Positions 33,242 to 46,513 of a DNA stretch of 64,000 nucleotides are shown here, piece by piece. The notes beneath the pieces are model-generated. The model saw only the letters and a program-made list of their open reading frames with translations, made no database searches and was not told where the DNA came from. This DNA comes from Eleusine coracana subsp. coracana (Eukaryota > Streptophyta > Magnoliopsida > Poales > Poaceae), in assembly GCA_032690845.1 (NCBI GenBank), contig CM064424.1, positions 43,413,511 to 43,477,510 on the forward strand, given 5' to 3'. The translations under genes were made by a program, and so were the position numbers. Within the stretch, counting starts at the first letter, position 1, and each line of letters begins with the position of its first letter.

Positions 33242-36067
33242 ATGGCCGAAATTCTCATCATCCAGTACTCACTGGACTCCAAGATCTCCTTTGGATCACT
33301 CGACTTCACAGTCGGCGACAACGGAGCCCTAGGTCTGGAAAACCATAGATCCAACTCGGCCGCAGCCGTCACCATGGCGCGATCATCGAGTTCGTCTGAC
33401 ATGATTGGCGCATTGGTCCCATCATCCTTTGGGAACGATTCAAGATCGGATCGGTCTTTTGATGAAGACTCGATCGGATCCACTTACCCATATCCCCATA
33501 CTGTCAACATGGTGGATATAGCAGATCCCGCCGATGGAGACCAGGATGGTGACCAAAATGATGAATGATGAGAACATCACACCTATGGATACACACAACA
33601 CTCCTCTAACTAAGATGAAAGTTCATGTGCATCACCTAAATTTACAGGTAACTTCGTTTCTAATGTTTTGTTTATGTGATTTTGAGAATAGATTGCTACC
33701 TAATGATTTAATTATTGTTAGGAACCATGGAGATGATGATGATATAGCTGAGGACGTGATTGGAGGTATGATGGGACAGTAAGGACGTCCAAGCCAAGGT
33801 TGAAATCCAATCCAAAACCGACTTCGAGTCTATTTCGGGGCGCAGGACCAGTCTGCACTAAAACGGACGCCTAGGACGCATACTGACTCGGATTTGGACG
33901 TTCTATATATGCATGGAAAGATAACGAAAAAATCTTTTCAACCCAAGTGGTCCCATATTAAAATTCATCGCGAGCCATCGAAAATCATCAAAACAAGTCG
34001 ATGTCCAGAATCTGTCCTGGAGCTGCGACACCGTAATCGGCCTTTAGGCCATGTATCAAGTTGAGCCCACTTAGGGTTTCGTCCAGGGGGTCATGCACGA
34101 CCCTAGGGTCTTCATATACAGCCGCCGCCTCTTCATTAGGGCTTGGGTTTTGCTTAGATTATTCTGTTCATAACAGTTTCACCGTCATCATGGTTTGTGA
34201 GACCCCAACTTCGTGAGATTCATAATACATCTACAATTGTGTTGCATTCTTCTTTGTTCTTGCTTGTGTTCTTGATTCGCAGGTAGGGATTAGCCTTCTC
34301 GGCGAGGTCAATCATTTTAGAACGGTTGATAACTATAGGAGACGTCGTGCTACGATTGCGGGGTTTAGAACGTGCTGTTCTGAAGCCGGATCGATTTGTG
34401 TGTCGCCTCCGACCAAATCAACGTATCTAGAACCTTTTGGAAGATCGGGAAACCTTGTCCACATCAATGAACATGAAGATAACCCCGTTAATGGCCACCT
34501 GAATCAACTAGCCGAAGGAGGTCAACAGGAGGAGGACCTTCCAGCTGATGACTTATCGGTCGGACACCACCGTCGACCAAGAGGGTCGCGCGGTTCACGC
34601 AATGCACGCCGACTGGATCTCAGTCCAGAACTCGAAGTGGATGGCGTCAAGGTCTACCACACTCCTCAGAATAACATCACAGGGGTCAAAACTTTGCTCG
34701 ACACTCTAATGGTCGACGCGAATTATCAGACCCCTGTGATGCAGAAGGCGTTGGCTATGCTTAAGGCGGTTGCGGCTCAAGAGGCCGCAAAATCTCAGTC
34801 GGTCACAAGCTCTAGTCACGTATCTTCGTGAGGTCGGCAAAGGCATGAAGATCTGAGAAATTCTCTCAGCCTCCGTGATGGATGAGATACCATCAACTCT
34901 CACTTTGAAGAACATGCTCGGGACAACCGATGCTATGAGGAAGAACATTGTGATTGGAGAACGAACGACCGACGGGACGACCGACAGGACGACCGACGAG
35001 AGGACCGTCAAGATCCTCCTCCAAGGCACAACCGTGATGACCGACATCGCTGGGACGATCGGGATCGACGCGATAATGATGATAACGACCATCTGCATCG
35101 TCGACATGATGACGATATTGGACTGCGACACGGCCGCCATGCAACCCCGTCTCCAGACTGGCATAGGCGGTCGATGATGCCGACCGATGATGAGATCGAT
35201 GGCATCAAGGCTTACATCCCTAGGCTTCGCATAGCTCGATGGCCAAAAGGATTCAAGTCGGTCCCCATCAAAAAATACGATGGTCAGACCAATCCCCGAG
35301 AGTGGCTGCAGCTTTACAGCATGACGATTCGGTCGGCTGGAGGTGATTCCTATGTAATGGCTAATTACCTCCCGGTTTACCTAGATCCAGCTGTTCGGAT
35401 ATGACTCACATCTCTTCCAGAGGAGTCAATCACATCTTGGGGAGACCTCAACAGGAAGCTCATAGAAAGTTTCCAAGCTACATGCAATCGACCGGGCAAT
35501 CACTTTGACCTCACTCGGATCAAGCAGAAGACCGACGAACCTCTTCGTGATTACATCAAGCAATTTTGCGCTAAGAAGACTGAGATCCCCAATGTCCCAG
35601 GCCAACAAATCATTACCGCCTTCCAAGGAGGGATACGTAGCGATGATTTGGTTCGTGAGATCGGTCGAAGGAATCATGACCTCAAGCTGACTGCTGAAGA
35701 ATGCTTCGAGATCACTGACAAGTTCGTGTCTGGTGAGTTGGTGTTGGATGACATCCGGGGAAAAGGCAAAGAGAAGCGGTTGGATAAGCCCGAGTCCTCC
35801 AAGAAGGACAAGAAGAGGAAGCCTGATAACGTAGTTCACACGATGAACCGACTTCAGAAGAACCCTCAAACAAGCCAACCATCCATGGTCGATCTGCTGA
35901 GTGGCCCATGCCTTTGGCACCCAAAGGGAAACCACAAAGCAAAGGATTGCTATCGACTAAAGGGATTTGCAACAACTGGGCTCAAGGTGGCTAAAGATCC
36001 CCCGAGGCGTAATAGCAAAGATAAGACAAATGATGATGGCGACAAGGATGACTCAGGAGAGTTCTAG
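33242..36067 (+). pseudogene. Element 1 gag (capsid protein), interrupted
   Basis: The structural polyprotein that packages the element RNA. An N-terminal part (33242-33568) resembles the start of Element 2 gag. After a foreign insert, gag resumes at about 34430 with VYHTPQNNITG. The retrotrans_gag core (KYDGQTNPREWL..., then FQGGIRSDDL) lies at about 35270-35700, and a knuckle-like C-LWHPKGNH-KAKDC at about 35909. Frame changes occur between 34831 and 35174, and a TGA lies at 35402-35404. Non-functional. Confidence 0.8.
33560..34425 (+). mobile_element. Fragment of another LTR retroelement inserted in Element 1 gag
   Basis: Splits gag with sequence unlike Element 2 or 3. Its first part encodes LNLQVTSFL and later LPNDLIIVRNHGDDDD, the style of the C-terminal end of other grass gypsy polyproteins. 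This is followed by LTR-like sequence with GGGTCATGCACGACCC and a TATA-like CATATACAGCCGCC stretch. Exact borders and target duplication could not be fixed. Confidence 0.5.
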
Positions 36068-39000
36068 GAGCCCGGCAAGGAAGTCAACTTTATCTTCGGT
36101 GGCCTGGATGCCTATGTGTCTAAGCGCAAGCAAAAGCTGGAACTTCGAGAGATCAACTCGGTGGAATCGGCTGCACCTCAATTCTTGAGGTGGTCTGAGA
36201 TGCCAATCACCTTTGATCAGTCGGATCACCTCAAGCACGTCCCGAAGCAGGGTCGATACCCGCTGGTGCTTGCTGCTACGATGAAGGAGGTGAAGTTCAA
36301 CAAAGTACTCCTTGATGGAGGAAGCAGTTTGGACTTAATCTTCACCAAGACTCTCAAAGAGCTCGGTCTGTCTATCAATGATCTTCAGCCGAGTTCTTCA
36401 CCTTTCCACGGGATTGTACCTGGCAAGACTTCAGTTCCAATTAGATAGATCAGTCTGCTGGTCACCTTCGGGACTTGTAAGAATTTCAAGACCGAGCGCA
36501 TTCTCTTATAGGTGGCGGATTTTGACTCAGCATATCATGCTATCATTGGTCGACCGGCTATGGCTAAATTGATGGCTATCCTGCATTATCCATATCTCAC
36601 CCTCAAGATGCCAGGCCCGAATGGAATAATCTGCCTCCACTCTGATCTTTGAAATTCTTTCGATTGCGATGTACAGAGTTGTGAGATGGCCAATAAATAG
36701 TTGATGCTATCCGACCAGAAGGAGATCCAGTAGGCAGTCAGCACGGAGGAGCAGACAGGAGCGGAGGTTCCAACAAAGAAGCCTACCAAAGACAAGATTC
36801 AGACCGATGACATCCAAACCAAGGAAATCCTGCTCGATCCTGAGGACCCCGATAAGGTAACTTATGCTGGGGCCAACCTCGACGAGAAATAGGAACTCGC
36901 GCTCATTCTTTTCCTCCAGGAAAATAGGAACATCTTTGCATGGAAACCATCTGATATGCTGGGAGTTCCTAGAGAAAAGATTGAGCACAAGTTAAGGGTA
37001 CCCCTAGGGGCTACCCCCGTTCGGCAGAGGCTTAAAAGATTTACGCAAGATTGCAAGGACGCCATGAAGAAGGAGATAGTTAGAGTATTAGATGCTAAGT
37101 TTATAAAGGAGGTGTATCATCCCGACTGGTTAGCAAATCCAGTCCTTGTATCCAAGAAGAATAAAGAATGGAGGATGTGTGTTGATTATACTGATCTCAA
37201 CAAGGTCTGTCCTAAAGACCCTTTCGCTCTTCCTCGTATTGATCAGATTGTAGACTCGACAGCCGGGTGTGAGCTCTTGAGCTTTCTGGATGCCTATTCA
37301 GGCTATCACCAGATCCCACTGAAGGTCGAAGATCAGATTAAAACTTCCTTTATAACACCCTTCGGCGCCTATTGCTATATCACAATGCCTTTTGGTAGGA
37401 AGAACGTTGGCGCGACTTACCAATGAGGTATTCAACGTTGCCTTGCTGCTCAGATCGGTCGGAACGCAGAAGCGTATGTTGATGACATCGTCGTCAAGAC
37501 TCGGAACGTCGAAAAACTTATTTCCGACCTGACAGAAACCTTTGACAATCTGAGGCATTATTCAATAAAGCTGAATCCCAAGGAGTGTGTTTTTGGGGTT
37601 CCTTCGGGAAAGCTACTCGGTTACATCGTTTCGAAACGAGTTATAGAAGCCAACCCGGATAAAATCAAGGCGATCCTTGGTATGGGGCCACCTAATTCTC
37701 AAAGGGATGTATAGAAGCTGACCAGATGCATGGCGTCTTTGAGTCACTTTATTTCCCGACTGGGGGTTAGAGGGTTACCACTTTTCTGACTGCTTAAAAA
37801 GCAGGAAGACTTCATTTGGACCAAAGAGGCGCAGTTGGCATTGGACGAGTTGAAGGTTTACCTCAGCAGCATTCCAGTATTGGTGCCTCCGGAGCCAGGA
37901 GAAAAACTTCAGCTTTACATATCGGCCACAACTCAGGTTGTGAGTACTATTTTAACGGTTGACTGAGAAGAAGAGGGGCATATACAAAAAGTATAACACT
38001 CGGTCTATTTTATGAGTGAGGTCCTTGGCACCTCTAAGGTAAAATACCAACAGATCTTGAAGTTGTTGTATGCATTGTTGGTCACCTCCAGGAAGTTGAA
38101 GCATTACTTTCAAGCTCATCCGATCAAAGTCTAGACCTCCTTCGCACTCGGCACAGTGCTACACAACCGAGAAGCCGAAGGCAAAATCACCAAGTGGGCA
38201 ATCGAACTTGGTCAATATACCATTACGTTCACGCCTCGGTCGGCTATAAAGGGACAAGCGCTAGCTGATTTCATTGCTGAGTGGATAGAGATTCAAAACC
38301 CACCTACTGCACAAGACATCGAGTATTGGAAAATGTACTTTGATGGGTCTCTTCAATTACAAGGAGCGGGTGCGGGAGTCGTGTTTATCTCACCCATTGG
38401 AGAGAGGCTTCGATATGTCCTTCAGTTGATGTTTTGCGCGTCTAACAATGCTGCAGAGTATAAAGCCCTTTTACACGGTCTGCGCATTGCCTCATCACTC
38501 GGCATCAAGCGCCTTGACGTCTTTGGTGACTCGGCTTTGGTTATTAATCAGGTCACTAAGGATTGGAACTGTGTGGATGACAAGATGAGTGCTTACTATC
38601 AAGAAGTAAGGAAGCTCAAAGACAAATTCGATGGATTGAAGTTCACGCATGTTCTTCGAGACAATAACCAAGCGACTGATGAATTGGCCAAAATGGGATC
38701 ATCCCAGTCTGTGGTCCCGCCAGGTGTTTTCTTACACACTCTGGATTTTCCCACGATTTCTCCTCGGTCAGATGTATTAATGAGTGATGTTACTAATCTT
38801 GTTGGTGATGACAACATGGAGACTGATTGGCGCGACCCGCTCATCCAATATTTGGATAAGGAAATGCTGCCTTCGGATCCTAATGAGCAACGAAGGTTGG
38901 GGACCCGATGCCGAGGGTATCTGTTAGTGGGAGACCAACTCTATAAAAGAGGAGGTTCAAACATCTTGATGAGATGCATCTCGATACTAGAAGGCCAAAA

Positions 39001-39485
39001 GTTGGTAGAAGAAATTCATTTCAGGATATGTGGCAATCATGCAGCTTCCAAGACTTTGGTCGGCAAAGCTTTCCGGCAAGGGTTTTATTGGCCCACAGCG
39101 GTTGAAGATGCACACCGGGTCATTCGGACGTGTGAAGGTTGTCAATTCTTCGTTCAACAAACGCATGTGCCTTCACAGCAACTTCAAATGATACCTTTGA
39201 CTTGGCCCTTTGCTGTTTGGGGGCTCGATATTGTCGGTCCTTTCAAAAAGGCGCCAGGCAGGTTCACTTATCTGTTTGTTGCTATTGACAAATTCACCAA
39301 GTGGATTGAAGCAAAGCTGGTCGGTAAGATAACGTCAAAGAAGGCTATTGAGTTTGTCAAGGATGTCTTCACTCGGTTCGGGGTTCCTCATGATATCATT
39401 ACCGATATTGGCACTCAATTCACTTCAGTGGAGTTCCGTGACTTTGCCGATTTGATGGGAATAAAAATCCACTTTGCATCAGTGG
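36068..39485 (+). pseudogene. Element 1 pol, upstream part: protease, RT, two RNase H, start of integrase
   Basis: Replication polyprotein. The protease active site is DGGSS (36314-36328). RT includes VDYTDLN, the LLSFLDAYSGYHQI region and the catalytic YVDD (37475-37486), followed by the Ty3-type RNase H region. A second RNase H domain begins at about 38330 (YFDGSLQLQGAGAG, with CASNNAAEYKALL). Integrase has the zinc-binding histidine/cysteine region ending CEGCQFF and the first catalytic aspartates (GLDIVGPF; ITD at about 39400) before Element 2 cuts it. One reading frame throughout, broken by stops, including TAG at 36890-36892 and TGA at 37424-37426 where Element 3 has CGA-type arginine. 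Confidence 0.9.
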
Positions 39486-39887
39486 TGTGGTATGTATATA
39501 CCAGGGATACCTCGCCACTCGGATATATTGCCGAGTGGGCTAGGGTCCAATAAAGATGTAGACCCATGAAGATAGCTATTTGGATTGTTACTTAGAGTAC
39601 ACGACAAGTCAATATTAGAGATAGAAAGTTAGAGATAGAGTCATAGTCGGAGATCATATTGTAACCGACTAAAACACTTACCATGTAACCCTGCCCCCCG
39701 GATATATAAGGAGGGGCAGGGGCTCTTTTGGAGGCATCCATCCCAAATAATACACGACAGAACACAGGATGTAGGGTTGTTATCCTCCGGGAGGCCCAAA
39801 CCTGTCTAAACCTTACGTCTTGTATGTCCATCGATCTTTCATACTCATACGCATACCTAGATCTACTCTCGAGAATATCTCTCAACA
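39486..39887 (+). repeat. 5' LTR of Element 2
   Basis: 402 bp, TGTGGTATGTATATACC to TCTCAACA. Contains GGATATATAAGGAGG, a likely TATA box, at about 39697. Confidence 0.95.
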
Positions 39888-39906
39888 GTTGGCGCGCCAG
39901 GAAGGG
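39888..39906 (+). other. Primer-binding-like site of Element 2
   Basis: GTTGGCGCGCCAGGAAGGG directly after the 5' LTR, the position where a tRNA would prime minus-strand synthesis. Not the Met-tRNA type (TGGTATCAGAGC) used by many Copia elements. Confidence 0.6.
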
Positions 39907-39936
39907 GCAGCGTTGAGTGTAGCTTCGTCAAAATCG

Positions 39937-42159
39937 ATGGCTTTCGTCGACATCAAGTTTCACCCGGGAGACAAGATCTGCTTTGGCACTGTTAGCCTCA
40001 TCGCTGACCAGCACGGGAACCTCGTCAAGCTTGAGGGCGCGGCCCACTCAGACACTGCCTCGACCGACCAGAGCAATCCGGCTGGCCGACTCCTGCTCGG
40101 CCTCAACAACGCGGCAACAACTTTCCAGGCGGAAACCCTTCCGGGCGGCAACTCAATGTTGTCCGCAATACCCCGATTGGCAACCTTGGTCAGTTCGGGT
40201 TACACTACGGTTGATCTCCTGGCTCGACACACGGACCAGTCAGACGAAGATCCCAAATTTTTCGACGAATCAAGATTTGTCGCAGTAATCGGTCTCGAAA
40301 GTGAGTCACTCCTCGACTTGATTGAAGAGCCGAGTGATTCAGAGAGTTGTTCCTCTGATTTCCACGAGGTATTCATGGTAGCACCTGCCGCTCAAGGGCA
40401 AGTAGACGGCGAAACATCGGCGGACGCTACCACGCACGGTACTGCGCCGCGTGCAGATGAACATGAAACTGACCTCGAAGACGATGGTTCAGACGCCGCC
40501 ACCCCTCCGCTTCGAAGACCGGACGCTCAGCAGAGACCCCGAGTCATGCAAAACTTAGATATGGGAGACCTCACCTTAAAACTTGATGGTGAGGATGTCT
40601 TCAAGACCCCACAACACAACATTACGGCTGCGGCAACTCTCCTACAAACAATAGAGCCCCTGCTCCAAGTCTCCCCAGAGTTGACACCTCAGGTCAACCA
40701 ATTGAAGGCGCATATCAGGGCCGCGGCTATACTGGGGATGCATGCGGCACGGTCAACGCCGACTAAATCAGTCTCTGGAGCCGCTAGTTCTGTGCCCAGG
40801 GAGGATAGAAGAGATCGACAGCGCTCCAACCGGGAGGCAACCCCGCCTATTGTTCCTCGGCACAAGCCCATTGCAGAGTACCATGATCGACATCCGAGCG
40901 CCGACCTACGCAACGGCATACCACCACGTGATGCACGGGTTCGGTTGGACAACAGATACCGGGAGCGCGACGATGCGGCCCGCCGAGAGTATGAAGATGA
41001 ACGGTGTCAGCACGGTTATGTCGACTATGAGTGTGACAACAGACAACAGCCACATTTAGAAGATCATTACCGCGATCGATGGGACAAGGGCCGTCATGAT
41101 GATAGATATTACCGAGAGTCCGGCCACGAATGAGAACATACTCCGGTTGCCGATGATTATGATGAGGAGGCTGGCATCCGAGCCTTCACTCGGGAACTTC
41201 GAACCGTCAGCTGGCCGGTCGACATTGAGAAGTATGATGGAAAGATGGACCCGCACGACTGGCTTCACGTCTATTCGACAACCATACAAGCTCTCGGCGG
41301 TGATAGCTTTGTCTTGGCCAACTACTTGCATGTGTGCTTAGCCCCAACAACAAGAACTTGGCTCAGTAATCTGCCCGATAACTCTATCACCTCCTGGGTA
41401 GAACTTTGTCGGCAGTTCGTGGCAAATTTTCAAGCCACCTTCGACAGACCAGGTTATCACTGGGAACTCGGCCGCATCAAGCAGCGAGACCGGGAGCCTC
41501 TTCGAGAGTACATCCAATGCTTCTGCCGAGTGAAAAATACCATCCCTAACATCTCGGATGCTCAGGTTGTCGCCGCCTTCCAGGGAGGACTCCGCGACGA
41601 TGACCTAATAAAGAAGATTAGAAGGTTGGATGCTGCCGGTAGACTGTCAGCCAAAGAATTATTTACTATGACCGATAAATATGCTGCTGGCAATTCGACA
41701 CTATTTCAGGTTCGCTAGTACAAGGAGGTGACCTCGAGGAACCAGTCGGGTCCATCCGATTACAACAAGGACGGCGATAGGAAGCGCAAGCAAGACCGAA
41801 CGATGGCCACCACCGAGCGCCCGACCAGGAGGAAAGCGATCACTCAGGATGACTTCGATAAGATGCTCGATGGCCCTTGCCTGCTACATGATGGAGCTCA
41901 TAAAGCCAGGGAATGTTTCAAGCTGAAAAATTTTGCCCATCACGCCTTGAAGGTCTGCAAAGAACGCCCCTGGATCCCCAAGGGTGGCAAAAAGGATTCA
42001 GAGAAGGACAACCAAGACGAGGACAAGGAGGACTTCCAAGACCCCGAACGCGAGGTCAATTACATCCATGGCCGGTCTATGGCCGACTCGAAGCGTCAGC
42101 AGAAGGTACTCTACAGAGAGGTCCACTCGGTCTCACCAGTGGTACCTCAATATCTGTGA
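39937..42159 (+). pseudogene. Element 2 gag
   Basis: Capsid polyprotein starting MAFVDIKFHPGDKICFG. It holds an arginine-rich stretch (about 40800-41130), the retrotrans_gag core (KYDGKMDPHDWLHVY... FQGGLRDDDL, about 41233-41610) and a knuckle-like C-LLHDGAHKARE-C at about 41880. One frame throughout but with in-frame TGA (41131-41133), TAG (41716-41718) and TGA (42157-42159). The last falls where Element 1 reads LRWSE, so an arginine codon has become a stop. Confidence 0.85.
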
Positions 42160-45100
42160 TGGTCAGAGGTTCCAATTACTTTTGATCGGTCCGACCATCC
42201 GGATCACATCCCCAGGCCTAGGAAATATCCCTTAGTGCTAACGCCGACTATCAATCGAGTCCGGCTAAATCGGGTACTGGTAGATGGTGGTAGCAGTCTG
42301 GACATCCTTTTTGTGAAAACCTTCAAGGAGCTTGGCATACCTTTGACGGACCTCAAGCCGAGTCGATCGCCGTTTCATGGTGTGATCCCGGGCATGCAAA
42401 CAGTCCCTCTAGGAACAAATCACTTTGCCCATGACTTTCGGCACTCGGGAAAACTACAGGACGGAGCGAGTTACCTTCAAGGTCGCCGACCTCGACTCTA
42501 CGTATCACGCTATTATAGGACGGCCAGCCATCGCTAAATTCATGGCAGTACCTCATTATCCTTATATGATGATGAAGCTGCCAGGACCAAACGGTGTCAT
42601 ATCAATCCACTCGGATGTGTGGACTTCATACGACTGCGACAACGACAATTGTGAGTTGACCGAGAAGATGGTAGCAGCAACGGAGCTGGCCGAGCTGAAG
42701 GAAGCAATTGCAACAGCGGAGGAGGCCACGCTTGACCCTGCTCCAAAGAAAACGATGAAGACTGCGGTATAGGCGGACGCCGTGGAGTCCAAGAAGATTA
42801 GCCTAGATGATAATGATGTATCTAAGACCACCAATATTGGGGTCAATTTAGGAGATAAATAGGAAAGTGCGCTCATCCTTTTTATTAGAAATAATAAAGA
42901 TATATTTGCATGGAAACCTTCTGACATGCCAGGTGTTCCATGGGAAAAGACTGAGCACAAACTTCACATTCGCGAAAATGCCAAGCCAGTAAGGCAACGA
43001 CTTAGACGATTCTTGCAAGACCGAAAGGATGCGATTAGGAAAGAAATTGGCCGATTGCTAGTAGCCGGTTTTATCAAAGAAGTTTTTCACCCCGACTGGT
43101 TGGCTAACCCAGTTCTGGTGCGGAAGAAGAATAAGGAGTGGCAGATGTGCGTGGACTACACCGGCCTTAACCAAGCTTGTCCAAAGGATACGTTCACTCT
43201 CTCATGAATTGATCAAGTGGTCGATTTGACGGTTGGATGCACTTTGTTGTGCTTCTTAGATGCCTATTCAGGGTACCATCAGATTCCCTTAAACCAATCC
43301 GACCAGCTTCAAACCTCATTCATCACGCCGTTTGGAGCCTTCTATTATACAACAATGCCCTTTGGCCTGAAAAACGCTGGCGCCACCTACTAGCGGACTA
43401 TGCAACGATGTTTGCACAACCAGATAGGAAGGAATGTCGAGGCTTACGTTGATGACGTGGTAGTCAAGACTCGGCTCTCCACCGACTTAATATCCGACCT
43501 GAATGAAAGATTCAGCAACCTTCGGAAATACAACATAAAGTTAAATCCGGAAAATGCGTCTTTGGGGTCCCATCAGGAAAATTAATTAGTTTTTTGGTAT
43601 CACACAGAGGGATTGAAGCTAATCCAGAAAAGGTAAATGCCATATTATGAATGGGACCTCCACACTCGCAAAAAGACATTCAAAAGCTCACCGGTTCTAT
43701 GGCTTCGCTCAGTCAGTTTGTATCTCGGCTTGGCGTCCGAGGCTTACCCTTCTTTCAATTACTCAAGAAGCATGGATCATTCATCTGGAATGACAACGCA
43801 CAGAAAGCTTTGGATGATTTTAAGGTTTATATTAGTCGTCCTCCAGTCTTAACTCCCCCAGAGCCAAAGGAACTTTTGCAGTTGTACATTTCCGCAACCA
43901 AACACGTTATCAGTACTGTGCTGGCGGTGGAGCGGGTGGAAGATGGCAAGGCTCAAAAGGTGCAACGACCAGTATATTTCGTCAGTGAAGTCTTATCAGA
44001 ATCCGAGGTACGGTACCTCCAGCTTCAGAAGTTAATTTATGTTTTATTGATGACATCTAGGAAGTTGAAGCATTAGTTTGAGGATCATCCAATTGAGGTC
44101 CACACGTCGTTTGGCCTAGGCGAATTGCTTCACAACAGAGAGGCCACTGGGGAAATCGCCAAATGGGATGTTGAGCTCGGATCATATAATATCACCTTTA
44201 AGTCACGTGATTTGATAAAAGGTCAAGCTTTGTCGGACTTTGTCGCCGAGTGGACAGAATGTGAGTTACCTCCTGACTCACAAGAATTATGCTATTGGAA
44301 GATGGCAGTTGACGGCTCCTTACAATTGGCAGGCGCCGGAGCAGGAGTCATACTGGTATCTCCTGACGGAGCCAAGTTGCGGTACGTTCTTCGAATGCAC
44401 TTTCGTGCCTCTAACAATGCTACAGAGTATGAGGCGCTGCTACATGGACTTCGGACAACTATCTCACTCGGCGTCCAAAGGATAAGCATCTCTGGTGACT
44501 CGGCGCTAGTTATAAATCAAGTAACGAAGGAGTGGTGTTGTTCCCACGAAAGCATGACAACCTACTGCACCGAAGTTCAGAAGCTCGACGACAAGTTTGA
44601 TGGCATTGAGTATAAACACGTCCTGCGAAAATACAATGAAGAGGCGGACGAACTGGCCAAACTTGGGTCTAGCAGATCTAAAATACCCGACGAAGTATTC
44701 CTTGATGATCTACATAAGCCATCTGTACTAACCCAGCAAACTATGGAGCAATCGGCACTAAAGGCGGGGGTAGCACTGCATGTAGCTGTCATTGAGGTAG
44801 ATTGGCGAACTCCCTTTATTGATTATCTAGATCATGATACATTACCAACCGACAAAGACGAAGCCCTCCGGATTACTCGCAAGTCGCGTTCATATCATAT
44901 AGTTGACCATCACCTGTACAAGCAAAGCTCACATGGAGTACTGATGAAATGCTTGTCTCAGGATGAAGGCATAACTATATTAGGAAATATGCACGCTGGC
45001 ATTTGTGAGAATCACGCAGGCCCATCCACAATTGCGGCCAAAGCAATGAGGCAAGGGTTTTATTGGCCGACCATCGACGCTGATGTCAAGGAAATTGTCC

Positions 45101-46038
45101 GAAAGTGTGAAGGTTGTCAGTTCTTTGCTCGTCAGATGCACGTACCTGCTACAGAGATTCAAAATATACCAATAACTTGGCCATTTTCAGTGCGGGGTTT
45201 AGATATTGTCGGACCTTTCATGAAAGTTCAAGGGGGTTTTACTCACCTTTTCGTAGCAGTGGACAAGTTTTCTAAATGGATCGAAGCAAAGCCAGTCGGT
45301 AAGATTTCGGAAAAGAAGGCCATCGAGTTTATGACCGAAATAGTCACTCGGTTTGGTGCCCCTCACAAGATAATCACTGACAACGATACTCAATTCACAG
45401 CAGAGGAGTTTAAAGAGTTTGCGGGCCGAGTCGGTTTTAAGATTGGTTATGCTTCGGCCGCCCATCCACAGAGCAATGGTCAGGTTGAGAGAGCAAATGG
45501 CCTCCTGCTTTCTGGAATTAAGCCTCGTATATTTGATCGATTGGAAAAGTACGCTCGATGATGGGTTCGAGAATTACCATCTGTGTTGTGGGGGCTTAGA
45601 ACCAACGTAAGTCGTGCCACCAGACATTCTCCTTTTTCTCTGGTTTATGGCTCAGAAGCCATGTTACCCACTGAGATTCTTTTTGCCTCCCCCCGTGTGG
45701 TAGCGTATGACAAAAAAACCTCCAACGACTATAGGTGTGACGACTTGTTATTGTTGGAGGAACAGCGGGATGCCACTGTAATTCGGTCGGCAAAGTACCA
45801 GCAAAGTTTGCGACGTTATCATGACAAAAACGTTCGTACACGGGGTTTTTCTATTGGCGACCTTGTTTTGAAGCAAGTTCAATCTAAGGTCGGCAAGCAT
45901 AAGCTGTCGCCTCCATGGGAAGAACCTTTTATTATAAAGGAAATCACTCGGCCAGGCGCCTATCGATTGATGAATGAAGACGGATCGGGCCTTCAAAGTT
46001 CCTGGAATGTTTCACAGCTACGTCGTTTTTATACTTAG
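42160..46038 (+). pseudogene. Element 2 pol: protease, RT, two RNase H, integrase
   Basis: Protease DGGSS at 42283-42297; RT catalytic YVDD at 43445-43456; a Ty3-type RNase H around 43840-44080; a second RNase H from about 44296 (AVDGSLQLAGAGAG, RASNNATEYEALL). Integrase has the H-H-C-C region (HAGICENHAG...CEGC) and catalytic acids in GLDIVGPF, TDND and GQVERANG, and ends WNVSQLRRFYT. Damage: a frameshift near 42400-42425, a 1-bp deletion near 43560, and stops at 42770, 42860 (amber), 43205, 43391, 44074 and 45559. Confidence 0.9.
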
Positions 46039-46513
46039 TAATTATAATTTATTGTATTTCTATTATTAAATATATATACACAATAGTCATGACATTTGAC
46101 TTTGCAATTTATGAATTCTATGAATAATTGTTGTTATTTACATCATGACTCAAATTCTGATACTTGGTATCACTCTAACTCGTGCATGTCGACCAAGCGG
46201 GTTACTTAGTCCCCAGGGTTCTTGTCGTCTATTAGGGACCAAGGCAATTCTCCTAATTTGCATATGCTTGACCGAGTGAGTTCTTAGTCTGCATATTTCA
46301 TATCGACTATTGGGGGCATTGCTTAGAGGGCTGACATTAGTTGTGTATTGGTTGTGAGTGTCTAACATGAGTTCATACAATACATATACGAAGCATCACG
46401 AACCAAGAATTCATTACAATACTAGTAATGAATCTAGATCTTAGCGGTCTATCGAACATTGATAATATTATGATATCAGAGCTGTAACACAATATTTTAA
46501 GCTCTATGATTTT

